NCBI GenBank assembly: GCA_018993265.1
Contig: JAGKSW010000097.1
Span: 1 to 61,023, forward strand
Length of the DNA: 61,023 bases
Reading direction: 5' to 3'
Source: Nostoc sp. TH1S01
Lineage (GTDB): Bacteria > Cyanobacteriota > Cyanobacteriia > Cyanobacteriales > Nostocaceae
A program made the position numbers and the translations under genes. This document shows, one piece after another, positions 15,236-24,369 of the stretch. The notes beneath the pieces were generated by a model that made no database searches, was not told the DNA's origin, and saw only the letters and a program-made list of their open reading frames with translations. The stretch's first letter is position 1. Each line of letters begins with the position of its first letter.

Positions 15236-16162
15236 TTACAAAGTTTCCCAGGCTTTACCTTTATAACCATAGTCAAAAATTTCTGGATGCAAGATTTCTG
15301 CCAAAATTTCTAAAGAATCTACTAACCGCGGCCCAGGACGGTTGAAGTAAGAATTGCCATCAGTAATATACACTCTACCTGTTTGGTTCGCGTGGAGTTT
15401 TTGCCATTCTGAACGTTGAGTTAATAACTCCGCTGCTTGGCGAGTGCGAATTAAATCAAAGCCACAAGGCATAAATACAATTATATCTGGATTGGTAGCA
15501 ATGAGTGTGTCCCATTCTACAGTTGCAGAAGGTTTACCTGGCTCACTAAACAGTGATTGTCCACCTGCAAAATTGACTAATTCAGGAATCCAGTTTGCTC
15601 CTGTCATCAAAGGATCTGTCCACTCAATACAGGCAACTTTGGGTAGTTCTGTAAGTGCCAGTCCTTGAATTTTTTGTTGAACAATTTTAACTCTTGCTTC
15701 TAAGTTTTCCAGTATTTGTACTGAATCTACATCAAAGATATGAGCAACTTGTTCAATATCAGTCCAAACATCTTCGAGAAGATTAGGTTGTAAAGAAATA
15801 ATTTTTGGTGAAGTTAAGACTAAATTAGCAACTGCTTTTTCCACTTCTGGCAAGCTAACTGCACAAACATCACACTGGTCTTGGGTAAGAATGTGAGTAG
15901 GTTGTAACTGCTCTAAAACCTCGGTTTTGATGTGATAAATACTCAGCGCAGATTGCAACAAATCATTGACTTTAGTATGAATCTCGCTGCTAGGCACATC
16001 AGTATTAAAGCGGGCTTCAGTGCATACAGGAATATTTGTAATATCGGGCGGATAGTCACACTCATGCGATCGCCCGACAATTACATCCGTTAATCCTAGT
16101 GTGGCTAAAATCTCCGTTGCACTTGGTATTAAAGAAACAATTCTGATATTGCTATTAGTCAT
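15236..16162 (-). CDS. BtuF-like cobalamin-binding protein, no signal peptide
   Basis: 308 residues. Helical-backbone type III substrate-binding fold: the N-terminal IRIVSLIPSATEILATLGLT with GRSHECDYP, then HILTQDQCDVCAVSLPEV and the second lobe with PDIIVFMPCGFDLIRTR and FNRPGPRLVDSLEILAE. These are typical of BtuF-like vitamin B12-binding proteins. No signal peptide or lipobox is visible at the start (MTNSNIRIVSL), so it is probably cytoplasmic and not the periplasmic component of a transporter. No transporter genes are nearby. Could bind B12 or act as a sensor; ligand unproven. Confidence 0.75.
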   Translation of the reverse strand: MTNSNIRIVSLIPSATEILATLGLTDVIVGRSHECDYPPDITNIPVCTEARFNTDVPSSEIHTKVNDLLQSALSIYHIKTEVLEQLQPTHILTQDQCDVCAVSLPEVEKAVANLVLTSPKIISLQPNLLEDVWTDIEQVAHIFDVDSVQILENLEARVKIVQQKIQGLALTELPKVACIEWTDPLMTGANWIPELVNFAGGQSLFSEPGKPSATVEWDTLIATNPDIIVFMPCGFDLIRTRQAAELLTQRSEWQKLHANQTGRVYITDGNSYFNRPGPRLVDSLEILAEILHPEIFDYGYKGKAWETL

Positions 16163-16725
16163 TACTATATATCCAGAACATCTACTGACAGTCTAATTTT
16201 TGCAAACTTTAAATAATTAAGTATCTTTCTGGGGGAGAATGGCCAAATTTATTAACATCCAGATTAACTGAATAAATTGACTATTTAAAAAACTGCCATC
16301 AATATATTATTTGACTGTATTGCCTCTCATTTTATGACATATCTTCTTCCAGAGTGATGCTAGCTTCGGTACTTCTATGGTATTTAGTGGTAAGCATTAA
16401 TCATATTTCCTGAAAAAGGTGTATCTTGAAATTATATAAGCTTGTTAATCGCATAATAGCTATCTGTAATTTATCGCTTCAAATCATAAAATTTTTAACA
16501 AACATTTATTCCGCACGTAGTTATATACCAGAGGATTGTCAAAGGTGGATGGGTGATAATAATGTATTTTTAGTGATAAGTATTGCACTGAACTCAAAAA
16601 TTTTGATGAAAAAAAATATACTATCCGGGTTTGAAAAATCCTGTGGAGTAATTGTAGTCATAAAAGATAGTTTTGTTTCTGCGATAGCTCCGCCAGACAT
16701 GGTAATTACTTAACAGGTGTAATAG
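16163..16725. other. Intergenic region, 560 bp
   Basis: AT-rich spacer between the divergent BtuF-like gene and the hybrid kinase. A plus-strand open frame at 16426-16713 and a minus-strand one near 16700 have no ribosome-binding site and no protein-like pattern, so neither is called. It probably contains both promoters. I see no riboswitch-like B12 box. Confidence 0.35.
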
Positions 16726-18837
16726 ATGCAGTTAGCAGTGGTTAATGATAGCAAACAAGAGATTGTGCAAATTAAAGAAAATGAGCAGCGCAAACAAATT
16801 CAATCCCTAGTGCAATTAGCAAGGAGCAAAACATTCCAAACAGGCAATCTCAAAGCTACATTACAAGAAATTACAGAAGTAGCAGCAAACACACTTGCTG
16901 TTGAGCGCGTTGGTGTATGGTTATACACCGCTGATCACACCGCAATTGAATGTAGCAATTTGTATGATTTGCGGAAGAAAATATACACATCAGGGCAGAC
17001 TTTATTCAAAGCAAGTTATCCTATTTATTTCCAAAGTTTGGAAATGGAGCGTAGTCTGGCTGTAAATGATGCCATTAACGACACGAAAACCCAAGAATTA
17101 GCAGCATCTTATTTAAAAGTATTTGGCATTACATCATTACTAGACGCGCCAATTTGGTTAGGAGGGCGTGTAGTAGGAGTAGTATGTAATGAACATGTTG
17201 GCGAAATGCGCCAGTGGACTGTAGAGGAAGAAAATTTTGCTAGTTCAATTGCTGATTTTGTTGCCTTAGCCATAGAAGCCAGCGATCGCCACACTGTACA
17301 AGAAGCTCTACGAAAAAGTGAAGCACAATTTCGCGCAATTTTTGAGCGTTCATCAATTGGTATTGGACTTGCAGATATCAAAGCTCAGATAGTAGATATT
17401 AATCCGGCGCTATGCCAAATGTTAGGCTACAGTCGGGAAGAATTGTATGGTAAATACTTTAGCGATTATATTTCGCCCCAGAAAGGAGATTTAGAGCTAT
17501 ATAAACAACTAATATCAGGAATGCGCGATCGCATTGAAATCGAAAAACATTTTCGGCATAAAAATGGCCAGTTAGTTTGGACAAACCTTTCGATTTCGAT
17601 GATTCCTGGGAGTAATGGTACGCCAGAATTCTTTTTAGCAATTATTGAAGATATTACTGAGCGCAAACAAACCGAGTTAAAACTCCGTGCATCTCAAGCA
17701 GCAGCGGAAGCAGGTAATCGTGCCAAAAATGAATTTTTAGCTACTATGAGCCATGAACTACGGACTCCTTTAAATGCAATTATGGGTTTATCACAGTTGT
17801 TGCAACAAGGAATGGTAGGTTCTTTAAATGAAAAACAACAAGAATATGTGAGTTGTATATATAGTAGCGGAGAGCATTTACTAGCAATTATTAATGATAT
17901 TCTTGACTTGTCGAAAGCAGAAGCAGGTACAGAAGAATTACTTTTATCAACTGCATCGGTAGTCGATTTATGTAATTATGCTCTTTCGACGGTGCGCGAT
18001 CAAGCTCAAGAAAAAGGGTTAAAACTGATCAGCGAAATTGATCCACAGGCTGAAACTTGTAAAGTGGATATTCGCCGCATGAAACAAATGTTAATTAACC
18101 TGCTGACTAATGCTATTAAATTTACTCCAGCAGGTCAGGTAAGCCTAGAAATCAAAAAAGTTCCGGAAGGAATTACGTTTACAGTTGGAGATACTGGGAT
18201 TGGTATAGATACTAATCAATTTCAGTTTCTCTTTGAACCATTTAAACAGTTAGACAGCCGCTTGAATCGTCAGTATGAAGGTACTGGTTTAGGGTTAGCC
18301 TTAACTCGTAAACTAGCAAGGTTACATGGTGGAGATGTAACAGTCGAATCAAAACTAGGTGAAGGTAGCCGTTTCACATTATTTCTGCCCAATCATGTAG
18401 ATTTAACCACAGATACAAATTTGAGCGATGAAAATGCAAATAAATTATTGACATCGCCACATCAATTAAATCAAAAACGCATTTTATTGATTGAAGCAGA
18501 AGAAAATATAGGGGTATTTTTGCAAGATTATCTCCAAATAATGGGCTACGAAGTTGAGTGGAATAATAATGTAGATAATTTTGGGGGAAAAATCAAAAAA
18601 TTTCAACCAAATCTAATCTTGTTAGATACAAATTTTTTCGCAATTAAAGAGACAGGTTTACTGCAAACTTTAAAGCAAGAAGCTGAAGGGCAAAATCTGG
18701 CTGTGGTCTTGATGGGTGTTCAGGAAGATGAGTTACGAGAATTGAGTGCAAGTCAAGCAGATAATTATGATTATATTGTGAAGCCAATTAGGATAATGCA
18801 ACTTGAGTCAATTGTGATGCGATATCTAAGCACTTAG
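16726..18837 (+). CDS. Hybrid histidine kinase GAF-PAS-HisKA-HATPase-REC
   Basis: 703 residues. GAF at about 30-185, PAS at 193-312 (RAIFERSSIGIGLADI), HisKA with phospho-acceptor His343 (ATMSHELRTPLNAIMG), HATPase with TGLGLALTRKLARLHGG, and a C-terminal receiver at 580-700. The receiver has IEAEE where DD is usual but keeps the Asp (LILLDTNF) and Lys (YIVKPI). No membrane helix, so it is a soluble sensor. The GAF lacks an obvious bilin cysteine motif. Stands alone. No cognate regulator adjacent. Confidence 0.88.
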   Translation: MQLAVVNDSKQEIVQIKENEQRKQIQSLVQLARSKTFQTGNLKATLQEITEVAANTLAVERVGVWLYTADHTAIECSNLYDLRKKIYTSGQTLFKASYPIYFQSLEMERSLAVNDAINDTKTQELAASYLKVFGITSLLDAPIWLGGRVVGVVCNEHVGEMRQWTVEEENFASSIADFVALAIEASDRHTVQEALRKSEAQFRAIFERSSIGIGLADIKAQIVDINPALCQMLGYSREELYGKYFSDYISPQKGDLELYKQLISGMRDRIEIEKHFRHKNGQLVWTNLSISMIPGSNGTPEFFLAIIEDITERKQTELKLRASQAAAEAGNRAKNEFLATMSHELRTPLNAIMGLSQLLQQGMVGSLNEKQQEYVSCIYSSGEHLLAIINDILDLSKAEAGTEELLLSTASVVDLCNYALSTVRDQAQEKGLKLISEIDPQAETCKVDIRRMKQMLINLLTNAIKFTPAGQVSLEIKKVPEGITFTVGDTGIGIDTNQFQFLFEPFKQLDSRLNRQYEGTGLGLALTRKLARLHGGDVTVESKLGEGSRFTLFLPNHVDLTTDTNLSDENANKLLTSPHQLNQKRILLIEAEENIGVFLQDYLQIMGYEVEWNNNVDNFGGKIKKFQPNLILLDTNFFAIKETGLLQTLKQEAEGQNLAVVLMGVQEDELRELSASQADNYDYIVKPIRIMQLESIVMRYLST

Positions 18838-19207
18838 ATTGTCCTTGGTTATTTTTCACCCATGATGCAGGAAAGCAATGTGAAAAGATATTCAAACAAA
18901 GTATCAAAAATTTCACAGTAAAATTATACTCAGATAAATAGTGATAAATTGCTAGTTGTTAGCCAAAAATAGCCTTTTTTTAGCTTTTCAGCAGCAAAAT
19001 CTGGCTATATCTGGCTTTTAGCAACTTGGCGTAATCCTGAGTTTGTATATCATCCCCAAGAGAAGGCCTTAGCTACGCCACAGTTGTAGTGACACGAAAT
19101 ATTGAGTCCTTGTTATCGACTAAATGAAAAATTGCTACTGACAATCCACTGATCTAGCGAAGTAAACTAGAAGGAATCTTATGAATCCTATGGTGTAATA
19201 CCAAACT
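18838..19207. other. Intergenic region, 370 bp
   Basis: Contains an imperfect dyad around AGCCAAAAATAGCCTTTTTT (18960-18980), which may end the kinase transcript, and TTTAGCAACTTGGCG (19016-19030), similar to an end of the element at 10140-10218. No gene seen. Confidence 0.3.
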
Positions 19208-20155
19208 ATGTCGCTAAAAATAGATCGTGGATTGTTCAAATATGACTTTATAGATCATCATGCAGTTTTGTGCGTTACAGTAGATGCGGATGTGAAAGAT
19301 ATTCGGAAGCGTTATCTGCAAATTGCCCGACGTTTACATCCTGATAGTAATGCTTCTGCAACTGCGGTGGAGAAAAAGCTGGCTAGTGAACTTTTATCTA
19401 AGCTAGTTAATCCAGCCTATGAATCCCTATCGAACGATCGCAACCGCACAGAATATATGATCATTTTGTCCCAAATGGGTAAGCGTTTGGTACAAGATTC
19501 AGCTTCGATAGAACTTACCACAGATTTAGGCAGACAACTAGCTGCGGCTCCCAATATTGATCATTCCTATAAAACTGCGATCGCTAAAATTGCTGAAACT
19601 CAATTCAATTCCTTACAGCAAGTAATACCTATTATTGCTCAAATTAGCGAGTTGAACTTAGTCTATTTAATGCGGAGTGCGGGTAAAGCTTTCTCTAACC
19701 AAGCGCCTGCACCTAAATCTGCTCCCACTACGCCCGCAACTACAGCCGCTGCACCCCCACCACCACCCGCGCCACCCAAAGAAGACGCAGCAGTAGAACA
19801 ATACATTCGGCGAGCGCAAACTTTAATTGAGAAAAACCAATTTGCTCAAGCTAAAGTCGAATTGCAAGATGCGCTGAAACTCTCACCCAAGAGTAGCCGC
19901 TGTCATAGTTTGATTGGCTTGGTCTATCTCAAGCAAAATCAGCTAAAAATGGCCAAGATTCATTTTGATAATGCTTTAAAATTAGACCCGAACGACCAAA
20001 TAGCGGGTACATGGAAACCTAAAATAGATAAAGCTTTGGGTCAACAATCAGGTGGTTCTAAAGCTACTTCATCTGCCAAAACTGGGAATACACAACCAGA
20101 AAAATCGGGAGGTGGAGGTTTATTTGGAGGTTTGTTTGGTGGGAATAAAAAATAA
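19208..20155 (+). CDS. J-domain and TPR protein
   Basis: 315 residues. The J domain occupies about 10-85 with the essential HPD (IARRLHPDSNAS). A proline-rich linker (APPPPPAPP) leads to two or three TPR units at 200-275 (LIGLVYLKQNQLKMAKIHFD). The tail is glycine-rich (GGGGLFGGLFGG). It should stimulate a DnaK partner and recruit clients through the TPR. No membrane segment. Its TAA shares one base with the ATG of hisZ, so the two are translationally coupled. Confidence 0.85.
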   Translation: MSLKIDRGLFKYDFIDHHAVLCVTVDADVKDIRKRYLQIARRLHPDSNASATAVEKKLASELLSKLVNPAYESLSNDRNRTEYMIILSQMGKRLVQDSASIELTTDLGRQLAAAPNIDHSYKTAIAKIAETQFNSLQQVIPIIAQISELNLVYLMRSAGKAFSNQAPAPKSAPTTPATTAAAPPPPPAPPKEDAAVEQYIRRAQTLIEKNQFAQAKVELQDALKLSPKSSRCHSLIGLVYLKQNQLKMAKIHFDNALKLDPNDQIAGTWKPKIDKALGQQSGGSKATSSAKTGNTQPEKSGGGGLFGGLFGGNKK

Positions 20156-21369
20156 TGGTGTATCAACCAGCAGCGGGAGCAAGGGATTTATTACCTTTAG
20201 ATGTAGCTCAAAAACGCTGGATTGAAGACAGATTACAGCAAGTGTTCCATCGTTGGGGATATCACAAGATTATTACCTCAACGCTGGAACGGATGGACAC
20301 TTTGATGGCGGGAGAAGCAATTCAACGCCAGATGGTGATTCAACTGCAAAATTCTGAAGATGAAGAATTAGGGTTGCGTCCAGAACTGACTGCTTCTATT
20401 GCTCGTGCTGTAGTTACGCGCATGGAAGCTGTCACTTATCCGCAACGACTTTACTATCATGCCAATGTCTTCCGACGGATATGGGAAAATCGGCACAATC
20501 GTCAGCAAGAGTTTTATCAGGCTGGTGTGGAACTTTTAGGCGTTGGTGGATTGCGAGCTAATGCTGAAGTACTGCTACTAGTGGGTAATTGTTTAGACGC
20601 ATTGGGTTTGCCGGACTGGCAGATAATTTTAGGTGAGGCGGGAATTACTCGCTCGCTTTTACAAGCCTTTCCGGCTAATTTACAAGCAAAAGTGCGTCAG
20701 GCGATCGCTCACCTTGACCGCGTGACTATCGATACTTTACCTTTGAGCGAAGATTTACGCGATCGCGCTAGAATCATGCTCGACCTGCGCGGCAAAAGTC
20801 AAGACGTATTACAAAAAGTCAGTAGTCTGGGTTTAGATGCAGAACAGCAAGCAGCCGTAAATAACCTCAAATCTCTGGTAGAGTTACTGGAATTAGAAAG
20901 GAATTTTCCTGTCATCTTGGATCTCAGCTTGATCCAGACCATTGACTATTACACTGGGATTGTCTTTGAAATTGTCAGCAATAGCGATCATCCAGCCAGA
21001 GTTTTAGGCCGCGGTGGTCGCTACGATCAACTTTTAGGACTGTATCATCCCCAAGGCGAAAATATCCCCGGAATTGGTTTTGTCCTCAATATTGAAGATT
21101 TATACCAAGTTCTGTTATCAAGTCAGCAATTACCGCAAGATATCCCTGCCAGCAATTGGTTAGTAGTCCCAGAAACAGAAAGTGCTGAAGCGGCGGCTTT
21201 TGCATATTCCCAAAAACTCCGTGATTCCACTCATCTAGTCATAGTAGAAATGGAATTAGGAGGCAGAGATGCACAAGCCATCCGTCAGTATGCCAGCGAT
21301 CGCCGTATTGCTCAAATTGCTTGGATTAAAGCCGATGGCTCACCCACAATAGAAAGTGTTAGTCAATAG
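20155..21369 (+). CDS. hisZ: ATP phosphoribosyltransferase regulatory subunit HisZ
   Basis: 404 residues, a HisRS-like protein. MVYQPAAGARDLLPLDVAQK is a typical N terminus. Class II synthetase motif 2 is recognisable (LYYHANVFRRIWENRHNRQQ) and LGRGGRYDQLLGLYHPQGEN is the histidine-binding loop region. The C terminus lacks a full anticodon-binding domain, which fits HisZ rather than HisS. Activates the short-form HisG in the first step of histidine synthesis. Expressed with the J-domain gene by overlap. Confidence 0.93.
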   Translation: MVYQPAAGARDLLPLDVAQKRWIEDRLQQVFHRWGYHKIITSTLERMDTLMAGEAIQRQMVIQLQNSEDEELGLRPELTASIARAVVTRMEAVTYPQRLYYHANVFRRIWENRHNRQQEFYQAGVELLGVGGLRANAEVLLLVGNCLDALGLPDWQIILGEAGITRSLLQAFPANLQAKVRQAIAHLDRVTIDTLPLSEDLRDRARIMLDLRGKSQDVLQKVSSLGLDAEQQAAVNNLKSLVELLELERNFPVILDLSLIQTIDYYTGIVFEIVSNSDHPARVLGRGGRYDQLLGLYHPQGENIPGIGFVLNIEDLYQVLLSSQQLPQDIPASNWLVVPETESAEAAAFAYSQKLRDSTHLVIVEMELGGRDAQAIRQYASDRRIAQIAWIKADGSPTIESVSQ

Positions 21370-21453
21370 TCATTTATTATTTGTCCTTTGTCATTTGTTA
21401 TTTGTCATTTGTGAATAAAAATAGCCAATGACCAATGACCAATGACCAATGAC
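21369..21453. repeat. Heptad short tandem repeats
   Basis: A run of imperfect (GTCATTT)n units at 21369-21413 is followed by (CCAATGA)n at 21425-21453. The two arrays are partly complementary and could pair as a hairpin. Located between hisZ and the ferredoxin gene. Confidence 0.75.
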
Positions 21454-21482
21454 TTGATCACTAAAGAGAGGGAATCTATCAA

Positions 21483-21707
21483 ATGCCACACACAATTGTG
21501 ACTGATGTTTGTCAAGGTGTTGCCGACTGTGTAGATGCTTGTCCAGTAGCCTGCATCCATCCAGGCCCCGGCAAAAATGTTCAAGGAACCGATTGGTACT
21601 GGATTGACTTTTCTACCTGCATTGATTGTGGGATATGTTTCCAAGTATGCCCAGTAGAAGGTGCGATCGTTCAAGAAGAACGACCAGATTTGCAAAAAAC
21701 ACCTTAA
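21483..21707 (+). CDS. Bacterial-type two-cluster ferredoxin
   Basis: 74 residues. Cysteines at 10, 16, 20, 24 and 46, 49, 52, 56. The second motif is a canonical CIDCGICFQVCP. The first (CxxxxxCxxxCPxxC) has the spacing variant seen in 7Fe and 8Fe ferredoxins. A ribosome-binding site (AGAGAGGGAATC) precedes ATG 21483. Soluble electron carrier. The partner is unknown. Resembles the FdxB-type ferredoxins of heterocystous cyanobacteria but I do not assign a symbol. Confidence 0.88.
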   Translation: MPHTIVTDVCQGVADCVDACPVACIHPGPGKNVQGTDWYWIDFSTCIDCGICFQVCPVEGAIVQEERPDLQKTP

Positions 21708-22487
21708 CAGGGAATAGGGAACAGGGACAAAATATTGCCAGTTACCCGTTAAGAGTTCCCTGTTGCGACGGGAGTTGAAAAATTCCGAAATCAATTAATT
21801 AAGCGTAGTAGCGCATCAGCCTGAAAAATTTGGCTTGAGACCGTAAATCTTACATTGGTACATACTTTGTTGGGTAGAGCGATCGCTCTACCCAACTTAC
21901 TTTTCTGAACAGATATTTTTCTAGTTAATTTATCAAAACAGAATTTAGGAGTCAGTAGTCAGAATTTAATTCTGTGCGAAGCAGCGGATGAATAAATGGG
22001 TTTAAGACACCTACTAAATCCTATCCATTACCTGGACTTTCTCAATATTTACGAGAGTATTCACTCACTTTTTTTATAAACTTTATTACTTCGTCCTTAA
22101 TTCTCAATAAAAAACAAATTTTAGCGATATTTAGTGGTCTTAAATTAGTGAACGGTCTTTTTCCTCCATTAATTGATTCTGACCAGCGTTGCACTCTCGC
22201 TTGTCGAAGTGTCGAGATTCAGAACAAGCTCAGGGCATCGCTCCTGAATTCTTCTTCAAAACCATTTCATGATTTAATTAACAGACATTCGTTAACTTCA
22301 TAAATGCCTGTTTTTACATTCATACATGATACTGCGACTCAGTATTGTGTAAAAAATTTATATTGTCTTGATATATTTTTTGTAATAGTTGCTAAAATAT
22401 CTAGTTGATTACCTCAGTTATCATCCTGAGCTAAATCTAAAAAATAAGTAATATTTGCATTTTTCTTAGAAAAACAGATTAAAATTC
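21708..22487. other. Intergenic region, 780 bp
   Basis: No gene seen. Holds a perfect 28-bp palindrome (21869-21896), GAATTCAG-type repeats near 21945-21980, and a short inverted repeat around CGCTTGTCGAAGTGTCGAG (22197-22216). The last 150 bases before ATG 22488 are AT-rich and should contain the promoter of the PEP-CTERM gene. Confidence 0.4.
21869..21896. repeat. Perfect 28-bp palindrome centred on HIP1
   Basis: GTTGGGTAGAGCGATCGCTC continuing to CTACCCAAC: every base pairs with its mirror, and GCGATCGC is at the centre. It sits about 160 bases after the ferredoxin stop. Could form a cruciform, serve as a terminator, or bind a dimeric protein. Confidence 0.7.
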
Positions 22488-23240
22488 ATGAAAAAACTCA
22501 GTAGTTTTTCTAGTGTTAATTTTTTAACTTCTAGTATAGCTACGTTAGCTATTAGCTTGATATCAAGTCAAAGTGCTACAGCTGCAACAATTGCTCTTGG
22601 CTTTACCAAGCTAACAGGTTTAACTGGTGGTTCTCCAGCAACTACTGCTGTTTTTCGCGCTGAAATTAAGCCAATCAGCTTTGATAAGGCTTCGATTGTG
22701 ATTAAAGATGTCAGTAATCGCAAGGGTGGATATGTTGGCGGATTCAGTGGCTTTGATTTAGATGGGATTAAACTGAGTTACAGGTCTGTAGACAGCGCCA
22801 CCGCAGCAAGAAATATCCCTACATCAGATTTACTAGATGTTTTTGATTTTACTCCCGCAGGAACTCTCTTCACTCCTGGAAGCCAGCGTCCCCCCACAGA
22901 GCCAGAATTGTTTGGGACTAAAGATGGTAATGTCAATAATGCTGTGGCGACGCTAGGAAAGTTTGACGCTAACTCTACTACTGATCCTAAGAAAGTTTTT
23001 GGGTTTTTCAGCTTGGGAGATAATGGTCAAGTCGAATTTAAACTCAAAAGTCCTGTTTCTACCAATATTCCGCTATACCTTTATATTGGTGAAGTAGGGG
23101 ACAACGGCGAGGTAGCAGCTGGTGAAGTAATTGTCCCTGATCCACCAACTCCAGTTCCAGAGCCTAGTGGTTTAGCTGGATTATCTTTAGCGGGAATATA
23201 TTTGGCAGTTCGTTACCGCAAAAAAAATAAGTCTAAATAA
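22488..23240 (+). CDS. PEP-CTERM sorted, secreted protein
   Basis: 250 residues. Signal peptide MKKLSSFSSVNFLTSSIATL with cleavage near SATA. The mature part is rich in Thr, Ser and Gly with no cysteines. The C terminus is a PEP-CTERM signal: PVPEPSGLAGLSLAGIYLAV followed by RYRKKNKSK. This directs processing by an exosortase and delivery to the cell surface. Function of the mature domain unknown. Confidence 0.85.
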   Translation: MKKLSSFSSVNFLTSSIATLAISLISSQSATAATIALGFTKLTGLTGGSPATTAVFRAEIKPISFDKASIVIKDVSNRKGGYVGGFSGFDLDGIKLSYRSVDSATAARNIPTSDLLDVFDFTPAGTLFTPGSQRPPTEPELFGTKDGNVNNAVATLGKFDANSTTDPKKVFGFFSLGDNGQVEFKLKSPVSTNIPLYLYIGEVGDNGEVAAGEVIVPDPPTPVPEPSGLAGLSLAGIYLAVRYRKKNKSK

Positions 23241-23258
23241 TTTTCAATAGAGTTATAT

Positions 23259-23369
23259 CTAGTACAAAAAGGCTGAAGTATGAAGTCTGAAGTATGAAAT
23301 GAAAAAACCCTCATAGTGAGCTTTTCAGCAATTTATCATGGTTGCTTTATTTCCGCCAATCTGTACTAG
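23259..23369. mobile_element. MITE family A, intact copy 1
   Basis: 111 bp between CTAGTACA and its complement TGTACTAG. Internal sequence: AAAAAGGCTGAAGTATGAAG, a heptad-like GAAGTATGAAGTCT run, then TTTTCAGCAATTTATCATGG and TTTATTTCCGCCAATC. Nearly the same sequence occurs at 50344-50714 (interrupted) and a diverged one at 41486-41589. Too short to encode a protein, so a non-autonomous element. Confidence 0.75.
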
Positions 23370-23484
23370 TATTTGATGAGTAAACATAGGTAAAAGACCT
23401 ATGTTTTTTTCTTGCAAGCGGTTATGGTAAATAAAATTTACGCGACTGCATCGCATTATAAAATTCGATTAATTTAAGGATTGT

Positions 23485-24228
23485 ATGTCAGGTTCAGTTG
23501 ATCATTCTGCCCCAATACTCGAAGTGAAAAATGTCCATGCTGGTTACATTAAGGATGTAGATATCTTGCAAGGTGTCAACTTTCGGGTAGATGCAGGAGA
23601 ATTAGTGACCGTAATTGGCCCCAACGGTGCGGGTAAATCTACCTTGGCAAAAACCATTTTTGGGCTTTTAACACCGCATACAGGCACAATTACCTTTAAG
23701 GGTGAGAATATTGCTGGACTAAAGTCAAATCAAATTGTTAAAAAAGGCTTGTGCTATGTACCCCAAATTGCCAATGTTTTTCCTTCTTTGAGTGTGGAAG
23801 AGAATTTAGAAATGGGGGCGTTTGTGAGTAATGCACCTCTGAAGCCTGTAAAAGATAAAATCTTTGCGATGTTTCCGAAATTGAGCGATCGCCGTCGTCA
23901 ACGGGCTGGTACACTCTCTGGAGGAGAAAGGCAAATGCTGGCGATGGGCAAAGCATTGATGTTAGAACCCAGTTTATTACTATTAGATGAACCTTCGGCG
24001 GCTTTATCTCCGATTCTTGTCACCCAAGTGTTTGAGCAGATTAAACAAATTAATCAAAGTGGTACTGCGATCGTACTTGTAGAACAAAATGCTCGGAAAG
24101 CCTTAGAAATGGCTCATCGTGGCTATGTACTCGAATCTGGACGCGATGCGATTTCTGGCCCTGGTCAACAATTACTAACAGACCCGAAAGTAGGTGAATT
24201 ATATTTGGGCGCAGGGAAAGGTCATTAA
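23485..24228 (+). CDS. LivF-type amino-acid ABC transporter ATPase
   Basis: 247 residues. Walker A GPNGAGKST, signature LSGGERQMLAMGKALM, Walker B LLLLDEPSAALSP. The VPQIANVFPSLSVEENLEMG and VLVEQNARKALEMAHRGYVL segments are typical of the LivF/UrtE branch of hydrophobic amino-acid and urea importers. No permease or binding-protein gene is adjacent, which fits the scattered Nat-type neutral amino-acid permease genes of Anabaena. NatE is a candidate but not proven. GTA-N8-TAC NtcA sites were not found by eye. Confidence 0.85.
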   Translation: MSGSVDHSAPILEVKNVHAGYIKDVDILQGVNFRVDAGELVTVIGPNGAGKSTLAKTIFGLLTPHTGTITFKGENIAGLKSNQIVKKGLCYVPQIANVFPSLSVEENLEMGAFVSNAPLKPVKDKIFAMFPKLSDRRRQRAGTLSGGERQMLAMGKALMLEPSLLLLDEPSAALSPILVTQVFEQIKQINQSGTAIVLVEQNARKALEMAHRGYVLESGRDAISGPGQQLLTDPKVGELYLGAGKGH

Positions 24229-24369
24229 AAAAGAATTCAGCATTCAGAATCCAGGAGTCAGAATCAAGCAGTGGGGCATTTTTTTGATAGATTTTTCAGA
24301 TATCGCATTGATTTTAGCAAGCTGGAGTTTATGATTTTGGGGTGCATACTAAAAACAAAATATAAATAA

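Noticed and set aside
16426-16713. Plus-strand open frame of 95 codons between the BtuF-like gene and the hybrid kinase.
   Set aside because: TTG start, no ribosome-binding site, composition of translated AT-rich spacer, and no recognisable pattern.
15000-16725. Possible cobalamin riboswitch linked to the BtuF-like gene.
   Set aside because: No B12-box-like sequence seen on either side of the gene.
21369-21453. Tandem repeats considered as a CRISPR array.
   Set aside because: Units are 7 bp with no unique spacers. Same for the arrays at 14591, 53181 and 54097.
21405-21794. Minus-strand 129-codon frame over the ferredoxin gene.
   Set aside because: Complement of the ferredoxin gene and heptad repeats.
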